Shown piece after piece: positions 1 through 6,780 of a DNA stretch of 11,724 bases. This DNA comes from UA16 sp042095135 (GTDB taxonomy: Bacteria; Bacteroidota; Bacteroidia; Flavobacteriales_D; Sanyastnellaceae), in NCBI GenBank assembly GCA_042095135.1, contig JBELBV010000054.1, positions 1 to 11,724 on the forward strand, given 5' to 3'. Made by a program: the position numbers and the translations under genes. The notes beneath the pieces were generated by a model. That model ran no database searches, was not told the origin of the DNA, and saw only the letters and a program-made list of their open reading frames with translations. Positions within the stretch are counted from its first letter, which is position 1, and every line of letters begins with the position of its first letter.

Positions 1-105
1 TACGGTATCAGCGGGCTTACAGAGGAAGAAAAAGCCAAAGGCATGCTGCTCTGCTGCCGATCACAGCCCAAATCGAAACGACTGAAGCTTCGATTGGTCA
101 AGTAA
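1..105 (+). CDS. C-terminal end of a 2Fe-2S ferredoxin-type domain protein (partial)
   Basis: The first 34 codons are open in frame 1 and end at TAA 103-105, so this is the 3' end of a gene that starts outside the window. The visible residues include GLTEEEKAKG followed by MLLCCRSQPKS and a basic tail. This matches the end of plant-type 2Fe-2S ferredoxin domains, where an L-T/S-x-E-E-x-x-x-G turn is followed by a strand carrying the last cluster cysteine (x-L-x-C-x-x-x-P-x-S). Such a domain closes PaaE-like oxidoreductases and stand-alone ferredoxins, and the fragment cannot tell these apart. It converges on queE with only nine bases between the stop codons. The family call rests on a short motif, so it is moderate. 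Confidence 0.5.
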   Translation, partial: YGISGLTEEEKAKGMLLCCRSQPKSKRLKLRLVK

Positions 106-114
106 GGTCATTCA

Positions 115-729
115 TCAAGGCAGACCAAGGTACTTGTGGGTCTGCAGGCTGATGCGCCACTTGGGGTTTTCTTGCACAAACCCGACGGTGTAGCCAAGCA
201 CCTGTTCCCTGCGGTCCCATTCAGGTTGGAAATACAACCGAGCATCGGTTTCGATTCGAGCAGCGTGCTCCGATCCCCACGTCAAATCGTGCCGGTTGAC
301 CACGATTACCTTCAACTCGTGGCATTGCTCGTAAATGGCATCGAGTGGGGCCTTGAAGCGCTTCGGTGAAAACGTGACCCAATCCCATGAGCCGGTCAGC
401 GCGTGGGTTCCCGATGTCTCGATGTGGGTTCGGATGCCCGCCGCTTGCAAGCCCTCAGTGAGGGCCGTGAGGTCATGCATGGCCGGTTCTCCGCCAGTAA
501 TAACACAAATGGGCGCCTTCGAAGCCACCGCTTCATCCACCAGTGTGCCTGCTTGCACATGCGGATGGGCATTTACGTCCCAGCTCTCCTTGACATCGCA
601 CCAGGCGCACCCTACGTCGCACCCGCCCAGACGGATGAACCACGCCGCGGCACCTGTGTAAGCACCCTCGCCCTGCACGGTCAGGAAGCGCTCCATGACC
701 GGGTAATCCTGGTCACGCCAATTTGCCAT
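115..729 (-). CDS. queE: 7-carboxy-7-deazaguanine synthase QueE (radical SAM)
   Basis: QueE converts 6-carboxytetrahydropterin to 7-carboxy-7-deazaguanine in queuosine/preQ0 synthesis for tRNA wobble modification, using a 4Fe-4S cluster and S-adenosylmethionine. The 204-residue protein has the N-terminal substrate motif FLTVQGEG (15-22), a standard CX3CX2C cluster (Cys37, Cys41, Cys44, within GGCDVGCAWCD), the SAM-binding ITGGEP (77-82), ETSG (104-107) and the family's closing QTHKYLGLP. The ATG at 729 is chosen because MANWRDQDYP leads directly into the conserved start. The frame stays open to 822, but those 31 residues are non-homologous and lie inside rimO. The chosen start overlaps the 3' end of rimO by 17 bases, suggesting coupled translation as the last gene of the rpmG-ftsY-rimO operon. 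No terminator fits in the nine bases before the convergent gene. Confidence 0.93.
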   Translation of the reverse strand: MANWRDQDYPVMERFLTVQGEGAYTGAAAWFIRLGGCDVGCAWCDVKESWDVNAHPHVQAGTLVDEAVASKAPICVITGGEPAMHDLTALTEGLQAAGIRTHIETSGTHALTGSWDWVTFSPKRFKAPLDAIYEQCHELKVIVVNRHDLTWGSEHAARIETDARLYFQPEWDRREQVLGYTVGFVQENPKWRISLQTHKYLGLP

Positions 730-2026
730 GCAAGTCAAATTCAGTCGCGGAATCGATGCGCACTTGAGCGAAATCACCGATGCGAAGGTGCACGTCCTCT
801 GGCGTTTGGATGCGGACTTCATTGTCCACGTCCGGCGAATCCCATTCTGTCCGCCCTACCCATTCGCCGTCTTCGATGCGATCGATGAGGACGCGCTGTT
901 CGGTACCGACGAATTTCTGGTTGAGTTCGAATGAGATTCCCGCTTGTTGGGTCATGATCTCATCTACGCGCTTCTTCTTCACCTCTTCCGGAACATCGTC
1001 GTTCATGGTGTACGCGTGGGTATTCTCTTCGTGCGAATACGTGAAGCAACCTACGCGCTCGAACCGCATACGCTCTGTCCAGCGCAGCATATCCTCGTGG
1101 TGGGCCTCCGTCTCGCCAGGGAACCCACAGATCAACGTCGTTCGTAAAGCGATTTCCGGCACGCGGTCCCGAATGTCCCCGATGAGCCGGTCCATCTTTT
1201 CTTGCGTAATGCCCCTGCGCATGGCGCGCAGCATTTCATCCGAAGCGTGCTGCAACGGCATGTCGAGGTAGTTGCACACGTTGGATTTACGCGCCATCAC
1301 ATCGAGCACATCCATCGGGAATCCCGTGGGAAACGCATAGTGTAACCGAATCCAATCGATGCCCTCGACGTCACTCAACCGGTCGACCAATTCTGCGAGT
1401 TTGCGCTTTTTGTAGATATCAAGGCCATAGTAAGTCAAGTCCTGCGCGATCAAAATCAACTCGCGTGAGCCATTGGCCGCGAGCGACTGGGCATGGGTGA
1501 CCAGGTCCTCCATAGGCGTAGAGACGTGCTTACCGCGCATCAATGGGATGGCGCAAAACGCACACGGGCGATCGCAGCCTTCTGCGATTTTGAGGTAAGC
1601 GTAATGAGCAGGCGTCGTGAGCAACCGCTCCCCGACCAATTGCTTTTTGTAATCCGCACGCAAGGTTTTCAGGAGCCGCGGCAAATCGCGGGTACCGAAC
1701 CAGGCGTCCACTTCAGGAATGCCCTCCTGCAATTCATCTTTATAGCGCTCAGACAAGCAGCCTGTAACGTAGACGCGGTCGACGTAGCCGGCTTTTTTCG
1801 CTTCAGAAAACTGAATGATGGTGTCGATACTTTCCTGTTTGGCGCTCTCAATGAACCCACACGTATTGACGATAACAATGCCCGCGTCATCGGCTTTGGA
1901 CTCGTGTTCCACTTCGAATTCGTTGGCCCGCAACTGGCCCATCAGCACTTCAGAATCGTAGATGTTCTTGGCACATCCCAAGGTCACCACATTGACTTTG
2001 CGCGGTTTCGTCGTTCGGGTTCTCAT
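713..2026 (-). CDS. rimO: Ribosomal protein uS12 methylthiotransferase RimO
   Basis: RimO adds a methylthio group to the conserved aspartate of ribosomal protein uS12, using two 4Fe-4S clusters and SAM. The 437-residue protein has the three domains in order. The N-terminal UPF0004 domain has VVTLGCAKN and cluster cysteines Cys18, Cys56 and Cys90. The radical SAM core has Cys151, Cys155 and Cys158 in GCDRPCAFCAIP, followed by MRGKHVS. A C-terminal TRAM domain spans about 372-435. RLHYAFPTGFP and PLQHASDEMLRAMRRG favour RimO over the tRNA enzyme MiaB. The ATG at 2026 gives MRTRTTKPRK, leaves five bases after the ftsY stop and fits Bacteroidota homologues; an ATG nine codons upstream would overlap ftsY. 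It is fourth in the rpmG operon. Its targets and neighbours are translation components, so the operon reads as a ribosome and translation-quality unit. Confidence 0.96.
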   Translation of the reverse strand: MRTRTTKPRKVNVVTLGCAKNIYDSEVLMGQLRANEFEVEHESKADDAGIVIVNTCGFIESAKQESIDTIIQFSEAKKAGYVDRVYVTGCLSERYKDELQEGIPEVDAWFGTRDLPRLLKTLRADYKKQLVGERLLTTPAHYAYLKIAEGCDRPCAFCAIPLMRGKHVSTPMEDLVTHAQSLAANGSRELILIAQDLTYYGLDIYKKRKLAELVDRLSDVEGIDWIRLHYAFPTGFPMDVLDVMARKSNVCNYLDMPLQHASDEMLRAMRRGITQEKMDRLIGDIRDRVPEIALRTTLICGFPGETEAHHEDMLRWTERMRFERVGCFTYSHEENTHAYTMNDDVPEEVKKKRVDEIMTQQAGISFELNQKFVGTEQRVLIDRIEDGEWVGRTEWDSPDVDNEVRIQTPEDVHLRIGDFAQVRIDSATEFDLHGKLA

Positions 2027-2031
2027 GGTCT

Positions 2032-3006
2032 TTAAGCGTTTTGGGCTTCCCAATCTGTGGGCAACAAGCTATCGATGAATTCAATCACCTCAAAGTCTTG
2101 CAGGTCTTCCATCTTCTCACCGATGCCAATGAAGCGGACAGGGATGCTCAGCTGATCAGAAATCGCTAGCACCGCACCACCTTTCGCCGTTCCGTCGAGC
2201 TTGGTCAAGACCAATCCCGTTACGTCGGTAGCCGAGGTGAATTGCTTTGCTTGTTCCACCGCATTTTGTCCGGTGGACCCGTCAAGCACAAGCAGTACTT
2301 CGTGCGGTGCGCCGGGAACAATGCGGTCCATCACGCGACGGATTTTGGTCAATTCCTCCATCAAGCCGCGCTTGTTGTGCAGGCGGCCCGCCGTGTCAAT
2401 GATGACGACTTCAGCGTTCCGCGACACGGCAGCCTCCAATGTGTCGAATGCTACAGCTGCTGGATCGGCGCCCATGTGCTGGGCGATGATATCCACGCCG
2501 GCGCGCTCAGACCATATCTTCAATTGATCAATCGCAGCAGCTCGGAAGGTGTCCGCTGCACCGAGCAACACCCGCTTTCCCTCTTCTTTGTACCTCCACG
2601 CCAGCTTGCCAATGGATGTGGTCTTTCCCACACCGTTGACGCCAACCACCATAATGACACGGGGCTGACCCGGGGGCGGTTCGTTAATGGCAGCGCCGCC
2701 TTCAGCACCCTCGGTGAATAGGCCGCCGATCTCTTCGCGCAGCATGGTGTACAATTCCTCTACTTCAGCGTAAGCTTCAAACCGCGCACGCTTTCGGAGG
2801 CGATCAATGATTTTCATGGTGGTATCGACTCCCACATCTGCTGTGATCAATGCCTCTTCCAGTTCATCCATCAATTCCTCGTCCACGCGACGACGGCCGG
2901 TGAAGACTTTGGACAATTTCTGGAAGACGCTCGTGCGCGACTTTTCGAGTCCGCTGTCCAGGCTCTCCTTTTGCTTGCCCGAGAATATCCGCTTGAAAAA
3001 ACTCAT
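2032..3006 (-). CDS. ftsY: Signal recognition particle receptor FtsY
   Basis: FtsY is the SRP receptor GTPase. It docks ribosome-SRP complexes at the inner membrane and exchanges GTPase activation with Ffh for co-translational insertion of membrane proteins. The 324 residues start with a basic amphipathic stretch (MSFFKRIFSGK) likely to contact the membrane, then an N domain (about 28-105) with the ITADVGVDTT signature. The NG GTPase domain has the P-loop GVNGVGKTT (122-130), DTFRAAA (152-158), DTAGR (204-208) and TKLDGTAKGG (268-277). The long acidic A domain of E. coli FtsY is absent, as is usual in Bacteroidota. The gene lies 76 bases after the DUF4295 gene with a terminator-like hairpin between, and five bases before rimO. 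No Shine-Dalgarno sequence is visible. Confidence 0.97.
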   Translation of the reverse strand: MSFFKRIFSGKQKESLDSGLEKSRTSVFQKLSKVFTGRRRVDEELMDELEEALITADVGVDTTMKIIDRLRKRARFEAYAEVEELYTMLREEIGGLFTEGAEGGAAINEPPPGQPRVIMVVGVNGVGKTTSIGKLAWRYKEEGKRVLLGAADTFRAAAIDQLKIWSERAGVDIIAQHMGADPAAVAFDTLEAAVSRNAEVVIIDTAGRLHNKRGLMEELTKIRRVMDRIVPGAPHEVLLVLDGSTGQNAVEQAKQFTSATDVTGLVLTKLDGTAKGGAVLAISDQLSIPVRFIGIGEKMEDLQDFEVIEFIDSLLPTDWEAQNA

Positions 3007-3027
3007 GTTGGACGAAAGTTAAGGGAT

Positions 3028-3060
3028 AAAAAAAGGGCCGTCTCCACTGGAGTTCGGCCC
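3028..3060 (-). terminator. Intrinsic terminator / attenuator between the DUF4295 gene and ftsY
   Basis: Read on the minus strand, GGGCC (3060-3056) pairs with GGCCC (3039-3035). A second inner stem CTCC/GGAG surrounds a three-base loop, and seven T residues (3034-3028) follow at once. This is the textbook layout of a factor-independent terminator. It begins 22 bases after the DUF4295 stop and ends 21 bases before the ftsY ATG. Because the following genes are on the same strand with little room for a separate promoter, it probably acts as a partial terminator. It would let ribosomal genes be made in excess over ftsY, rimO and queE. Position and pairing are seen directly; partial read-through is inferred. 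Confidence 0.8.
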
Positions 3061-3082
3061 AATTCCATGCGTTGGTGCGCAA

Positions 3083-3238
3083 TCAGTCGCGAGCCAACCA
3101 GTCTTTTACGTCGTCATTGTGAACCACCTCCTCGCGGAAGGTGTAGGCACCCGTCTTAGCGCTGCGTACCATCTTGATCACTTTCGTGTGCTGTTTACCT
3201 CCACCCGTCTGGAGCGATGCTACTGTCTTCTTTGCCAT
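3083..3238 (-). CDS. DUF4295 family small ribosome-associated protein
   Basis: A 51-residue basic protein starting MAKKTVASLQTGGGK and ending VKDWLARD. The segments VIKMVRSAKTGAYTF and a closing HNDDVKDW are typical of DUF4295, a Bacteroidota-specific family almost always coded between rpmG and ftsY, as here. From memory, the Flavobacterium johnsoniae 70S structure reported a new large-subunit protein, bL38, and I believe it belongs to this family; that link should be verified. The lysine-rich start (MAKK) is also seen in the neighbouring L33. The ATG lies eight bases after the rpmG stop, so both share one transcript, which probably ends at the hairpin just downstream. Family identity is confident; the ribosomal role is established knowledge recalled without checking. 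Confidence 0.93.
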   Translation of the reverse strand: MAKKTVASLQTGGGKQHTKVIKMVRSAKTGAYTFREEVVHNDDVKDWLARD

Positions 3239-3246
3239 GGCTCAGT

Positions 3247-3429
3247 TTATTTGATCTCTTTGTGGAGGGTGTTCTTGCGCAACACCGGGTTGTACTTCTT
3301 CAATTCGATGCGATCCGGGGTGTTCTTCCGGTTCTTGGTGGTGATGTATCGGGAAGTTCCGGGCATGCCAGAATCCTTATGCTCGGTGCATTCCAAAATC
3401 ACTTGTACACGGTTGCCTTTTTTGGCCAT
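3247..3429 (-). CDS. rpmG: 50S ribosomal protein L33 (bL33)
   Basis: A 60-residue basic protein beginning MAKKGNRVQVILECTEHK. The segments TSRYITTKNRKNTPDRIELKKYNP and VLRKNTLHKEIK are the hallmark of bL33, a small large-subunit protein near the E site. Only one of the zinc-type cysteines remains (Cys14), so this is the zinc-free (C-minus) form common in Bacteroidota. The ATG at 3429 gives the family's usual length; the frame runs further upstream to 3477 without homology. It is the first gene of the leftward operon, with a well-matched promoter 19-48 bases before it. In many Bacteroidota rpmB (bL28) precedes rpmG. Here it does not: the upstream side is occupied by the divergent ftsK. Confidence 0.97.
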   Translation of the reverse strand: MAKKGNRVQVILECTEHKDSGMPGTSRYITTKNRKNTPDRIELKKYNPVLRKNTLHKEIK

Positions 3430-3447
3430 CTTTCGAAAATTGGACTG

Positions 3448-3477
3448 CAAATATAACCAATCCTGACGACCTTCCAA
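3448..3477 (-). promoter_or_regulatory. Bacteroidota-type promoter for rpmG operon
   Basis: On the minus strand TTG (3477-3475) is followed after exactly 19 bases by TATATTTG (3455-3448). This fits the primary sigma consensus of Bacteroidota, TTG at -33 and TAnnTTTG at -7, in every fixed position. Transcription would start near 3442 and leave a leader of about 13 bases before the rpmG ATG. It is the best promoter match seen in the window, as expected for a ribosomal protein operon. Confidence 0.82.
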
Positions 3478-3533
3478 GGGGTTTTACCAAACCCAACAAT
3501 TCAACGTGGAAAAACCGAGCGGATTCCTACTGC

Positions 3534-3552
3534 AGGCGGGCGTTTCCCGCCT
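3534..3552. other. Perfect hairpin in the ftsK 5' leader region
   Basis: AGGCGGG (3534-3540) and CCCGCCT (3546-3552) form a perfect seven-pair, GC-rich stem around the five-base loop CGTTT. It ends 31 bases before the ftsK ATG. Neither strand carries a T-tract after it, so it is not a standard terminator. It may be leader RNA structure or a protein-binding palindrome between the divergent rpmG and ftsK genes. Confidence 0.5.
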
Positions 3553-3583
3553 TAGCTTTCATTGCTTCAAGGTCCGACCCACC

Positions 3584-6124
3584 ATGTTCAAATCCAAAGC
3601 GAAGACAAAACCCAAATCCAAGCCGGCAGCCAAGGCCAAAAAGGCCTCAAAATCCAGCCGATTGCGGGTGTTCTTCCAGTCCGCCAAAACGTGGTTCGGC
3701 GACCCGCGTGTCCAAGCTGTGCACGGCGTGCTAATCCTGGCGGGGTCGGTTTTCATCGTTATTGCCTTGGTCTCGGGACTCTTCACTGGAGCGAGCGACT
3801 ACGCACTGGTAGCTGAAGGCGTGGCGGATTCGCTAGGCGATGCCAGCCGGGAACCGTTTCACAATTGGCTCGGCGGAGCCGGTGCGCATTTCGCCTTTTG
3901 GCTGGGGCGCCAAGGATTCGGCCTAGGGGCACTGGCACTGCCTGTCCTGCTCGGACGGTGGAGTTGGTCACTCATCACCCAGCGGCCCTTGGGTTCGCGT
4001 TGGACGGCCATTCGCTACGGTTTTTTCTGGTTGGTGTTCACGCCTTGGGTTAGCGGCTACGTCGCCACCCTGACGAACCATTGGGGAAACAGTGCGTGGG
4101 ACCACTGGATTGGAGCGACCGGACAATTCGCCACTGATTTGAGCTTGCTCTACCTCGGTACGCTCGGCTGTGGCTTGGCCATCGCAACGGTCATCTTGGC
4201 CATCGCTGCGTATCACTTGCAGCCTTCATTGAATACCCTCCCCCGTTTCTCTTTTGACGGCATCAAAAGCTGGTTCATATCGGAAGACAGCGAAGCCTCC
4301 GTGTGGTCGCGAACAGAAGAAGCTGAGGCAGAACCGGCTCCAAAAGAAGAAACCGATCTGCCTTTTGAACCGGACGATCCGTCCGATGCGATTTTGGACG
4401 AATTGCTCGATGACATTCAGAAGGAGAAAAACGAAGAAGCCCCTCCAACTGAAGTGCCATTTCCTCCACCGGCTCCAGCACCCGCCCCTGCTACTCCTGT
4501 TGCAAGAGAAGAACCCTCTTCCGTTGAGGACGATGGTGTCGCCTTCGAAGTCAAGCAAGTGGACGAAGAGACCCAACTCACCGGCGACGAGATCGACAAG
4601 AAAGTGCAGGACTTTGGTGAATACGATCCGACCTTGGACCTCAGCCGTTACGAATTGCCCAACATCGACCTCCTTGTGCAGCACGGTGATGGCAAGGTAA
4701 AGGTGACCGAAGCGGAATTGGACGACAATAAGACGCGAATCATTGAAACGCTGCGCAACTTCAGCATCGAAGTGTCCAGCATTACGGCTGAAGTCGGTCC
4801 CACGGTGACGCTCTACGAAATCGTCCCCGCCCCCGGCATCCGCATTTCGAAAATCAAGAACCTCGAAGACGACATCGCCCTGAGCTTGGCTGCCCTTGGT
4901 ATCCGAATCATCGCACCCATCCCCGGTCGCGGAACCATCGGCATCGAGGTACCCAACTCCAATCCGGACATCGTTTCGATGCGGGCGTTGATCGCTTCGG
5001 ATAAGTTCAACAATTCGGACGCCGCGTTGCCCATTGCCATCGGCAAGACCATCTCCAATGAGACGTACGTGTTTGACTTGGCCAAAATGCCCCACCTCTT
5101 GATGGCGGGTGCGACAGGTCAGGGTAAATCTGTGGGACTCAACGCCATGCTGGTCAGTTTGCTGTACCGCAAGCACCCGTCCCAACTGAAATTTGTCCTG
5201 GTTGACCCGAAAAAGGTGGAATTGACGCTCTTCAACCACATCGAACGGCATTACCTAGCAAAGTTGCCCGATTCGGAAGAGCCCATCATTACCGACACGT
5301 CCAAGGTGGTCGCGACGTTAAACTCGCTTTGCATCGAAATGGATCAGCGCTATGACCTCCTGAAGGAGGCGCAGTGCCGAAACATCGCCGAGTACAACAA
5401 GAAATTTATCCGGCGCCGGTTGAATCCGGAAGAGGGTCACCGCTACCTCCCCTACATCGTGTTGGTCGTGGACGAATTCGCCGACCTCATCATGACTGCA
5501 GGAAAAGAAGTGGAGACGCCCATTGCGCGCTTGGCGCAGTTGGCCCGTGCCATCGGTATTCACCTCATCATCGCCACCCAGCGACCCTCGGTCAACATCA
5601 TCACCGGCACGATTAAGGCAAACTTCCCCGCTCGAGTCGCCTTCCGAGTCACCTCCAAAATCGATTCCCGAACCATCCTCGATGCGGGTGGCGCCGACCA
5701 ACTCATCGGCCGTGGTGACATGCTCCTCAGCACCGGTAACGACCTCATCCGCATCCAGTGCGGCTTTGTCGACACTCCTGAAGTGGAGGAGATCTGCGAA
5801 TTCATCGGGAGCCAGCAGGGCTACCCCGACGCCTTCCTACTCCCGGAGTACACTCCGGAGGGAGGCAGTGAATCCGGTCACATCAGCGACGACGAGCGCG
5901 ACGATATGTTCGAGGATGCCGCCCGGGTCATCGTCATGCACCAACAAGGCTCTACCTCCTTGTTGCAACGTAAACTCAAGGTAGGATACAACCGCGCCGG
6001 CCGTATCATCGATCAATTAGAAGACGCCGGCATCATCGGACCGTTTGAGGGATCCAAAGCGCGAAAAGTGCTCGTCCCCGATGAAATGAGTTTGGAACAG
6101 ATGTTGCAGAAGGGAGATGCATGA
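3584..6124 (+). CDS. ftsK: DNA translocase FtsK/SpoIIIE family
   Basis: FtsK is a septum-bound hexameric ATPase that pumps chromosomal DNA during division and promotes dimer resolution at dif. The 846-residue protein starts with a lysine-rich cytoplasmic tail (1-28), followed by four membrane segments (about 44-66, 103-125, 143-165, 183-210). A short acidic and proline/alanine-rich linker (about 235-330) follows, including PFPPPAPAPAPA. The alpha domain is about 350-452. The RecA-like beta domain has Walker A GATGQGKSV (509-517), Walker B VLVVDEFADL (626-635) and IATQRPSVNIITG (663-675). The C-terminal winged-helix gamma domain (about 775-838), with LLQRKLKVGYNRAGRIIDQLE, reads KOPS-like DNA. 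The linker is short next to E. coli FtsK. ATG 3584 is preferred over an upstream in-frame ATG at 3506, whose extra 26 residues look non-homologous. It overlaps the LolA-like gene by four bases (ATGA). Confidence 0.96.
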   Translation: MFKSKAKTKPKSKPAAKAKKASKSSRLRVFFQSAKTWFGDPRVQAVHGVLILAGSVFIVIALVSGLFTGASDYALVAEGVADSLGDASREPFHNWLGGAGAHFAFWLGRQGFGLGALALPVLLGRWSWSLITQRPLGSRWTAIRYGFFWLVFTPWVSGYVATLTNHWGNSAWDHWIGATGQFATDLSLLYLGTLGCGLAIATVILAIAAYHLQPSLNTLPRFSFDGIKSWFISEDSEASVWSRTEEAEAEPAPKEETDLPFEPDDPSDAILDELLDDIQKEKNEEAPPTEVPFPPPAPAPAPATPVAREEPSSVEDDGVAFEVKQVDEETQLTGDEIDKKVQDFGEYDPTLDLSRYELPNIDLLVQHGDGKVKVTEAELDDNKTRIIETLRNFSIEVSSITAEVGPTVTLYEIVPAPGIRISKIKNLEDDIALSLAALGIRIIAPIPGRGTIGIEVPNSNPDIVSMRALIASDKFNNSDAALPIAIGKTISNETYVFDLAKMPHLLMAGATGQGKSVGLNAMLVSLLYRKHPSQLKFVLVDPKKVELTLFNHIERHYLAKLPDSEEPIITDTSKVVATLNSLCIEMDQRYDLLKEAQCRNIAEYNKKFIRRRLNPEEGHRYLPYIVLVVDEFADLIMTAGKEVETPIARLAQLARAIGIHLIIATQRPSVNIITGTIKANFPARVAFRVTSKIDSRTILDAGGADQLIGRGDMLLSTGNDLIRIQCGFVDTPEVEEICEFIGSQQGYPDAFLLPEYTPEGGSESGHISDDERDDMFEDAARVIVMHQQGSTSLLQRKLKVGYNRAGRIIDQLEDAGIIGPFEGSKARKVLVPDEMSLEQMLQKGDA

Positions 6125-6780
6125 AGCATCTTCGCAGAATGAAATTTATTGTTGCCGTAACGTTGACCGCTTGCTGTGCTACCTGGGGATGGGCGCAAGA
6201 TGCAAACGCCTTGTTAGGAAAGCTGAGTGAACAGGCTAAGTCCTATGGCTCCATCGAGGCGACGTACACGTCCACCATGGTGGATAAGGTGAGCGACTTC
6301 GAGGCCACCCAAGCAGGAACCATCTACGTAGACGGCGACAAATACAGCCTCGATATTGGCGATTACCTGATCATCTCTGACGGCGTCACCATCTGGACGT
6401 ATGAATCCGCCGTAAACGATTGCTACGTCGACGACGCCGAAATGATGGCGGAGGAAGGTATGGACCCTTCGAAACTCTTCACCATTTGGGAAGACGATTT
6501 CAAAAACGAGTGGAAGGGGGCTGTCGATTTGAACGGCGAATCATTGGTGCAAATCAATCTGTACCCGCTGGCCGGTGACGAAAAGCCGTTCCACACCATT
6601 CAGCTCTTTATCAGCGAAAAAGACCTCGAGCTTCGCCGCGCTGTGGTCAAAGGCCGCGAAGGCACAGATGTAACTTACGATGTGGGCTCATTCAAGCCCC
6701 GTGCAGAAGTCCCCGCATCCACCTTCACCTTTGATCCGGGCAAATTTCCCGGTGTGAACATGGTGGACAACCGCATCTAA
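6121..6780 (+). CDS. LolA-like outer-membrane lipoprotein carrier protein
   Basis: A 219-residue exported protein resembling LolA, the periplasmic chaperone that carries lipoproteins from the LolCDE complex to the outer membrane. The N-terminus is a signal peptide (basic MKHLRRMK, hydrophobic core 9-19, likely cut after GWAQ near residue 26). LTAC at 15-18 also fits a lipobox, so a lipoprotein form cannot be ruled out. The mature part has the LolA pattern: an amphipathic first helix (ANALLGKLSEQAKSYGSIEATYTSTM), GTIYVDGDKYSL (67-78), LIISDGVTIWTYESAVNDCYV (83-103, the conserved 'D-G-x-x-x-W-x-Y' strand) and FTFDPGKFPGVNMVD near the end. Its ATG lies within the ftsK stop (ATGA), indicating coupled translation. 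ftsK-lolA adjacency is also known in E. coli. Its stop overlaps the stop of the convergent LysM gene. Confidence 0.85.
   Translation: MKHLRRMKFIVAVTLTACCATWGWAQDANALLGKLSEQAKSYGSIEATYTSTMVDKVSDFEATQAGTIYVDGDKYSLDIGDYLIISDGVTIWTYESAVNDCYVDDAEMMAEEGMDPSKLFTIWEDDFKNEWKGAVDLNGESLVQINLYPLAGDEKPFHTIQLFISEKDLELRRAVVKGREGTDVTYDVGSFKPRAEVPASTFTFDPGKFPGVNMVDNRI

Noticed and set aside
3015..3022. Minus-strand TAACTTTC before ftsY as a separate promoter
   Set aside because: It misses the last consensus base, lacks a spaced TTG, and would start transcription within a few bases of the ftsY ATG.
3553..3560. TAGCTTTC as an ftsK -7 element
   Set aside because: One mismatch and no TTG at 19-20 bases upstream; too weak to list as a promoter.
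4226..5251. Long minus-strand open frame of 341 codons inside ftsK
   Set aside because: It lies wholly antisense to well-conserved FtsK domains, its product is low-complexity with no recognisable motif, and it follows from codon bias in GC-rich DNA.
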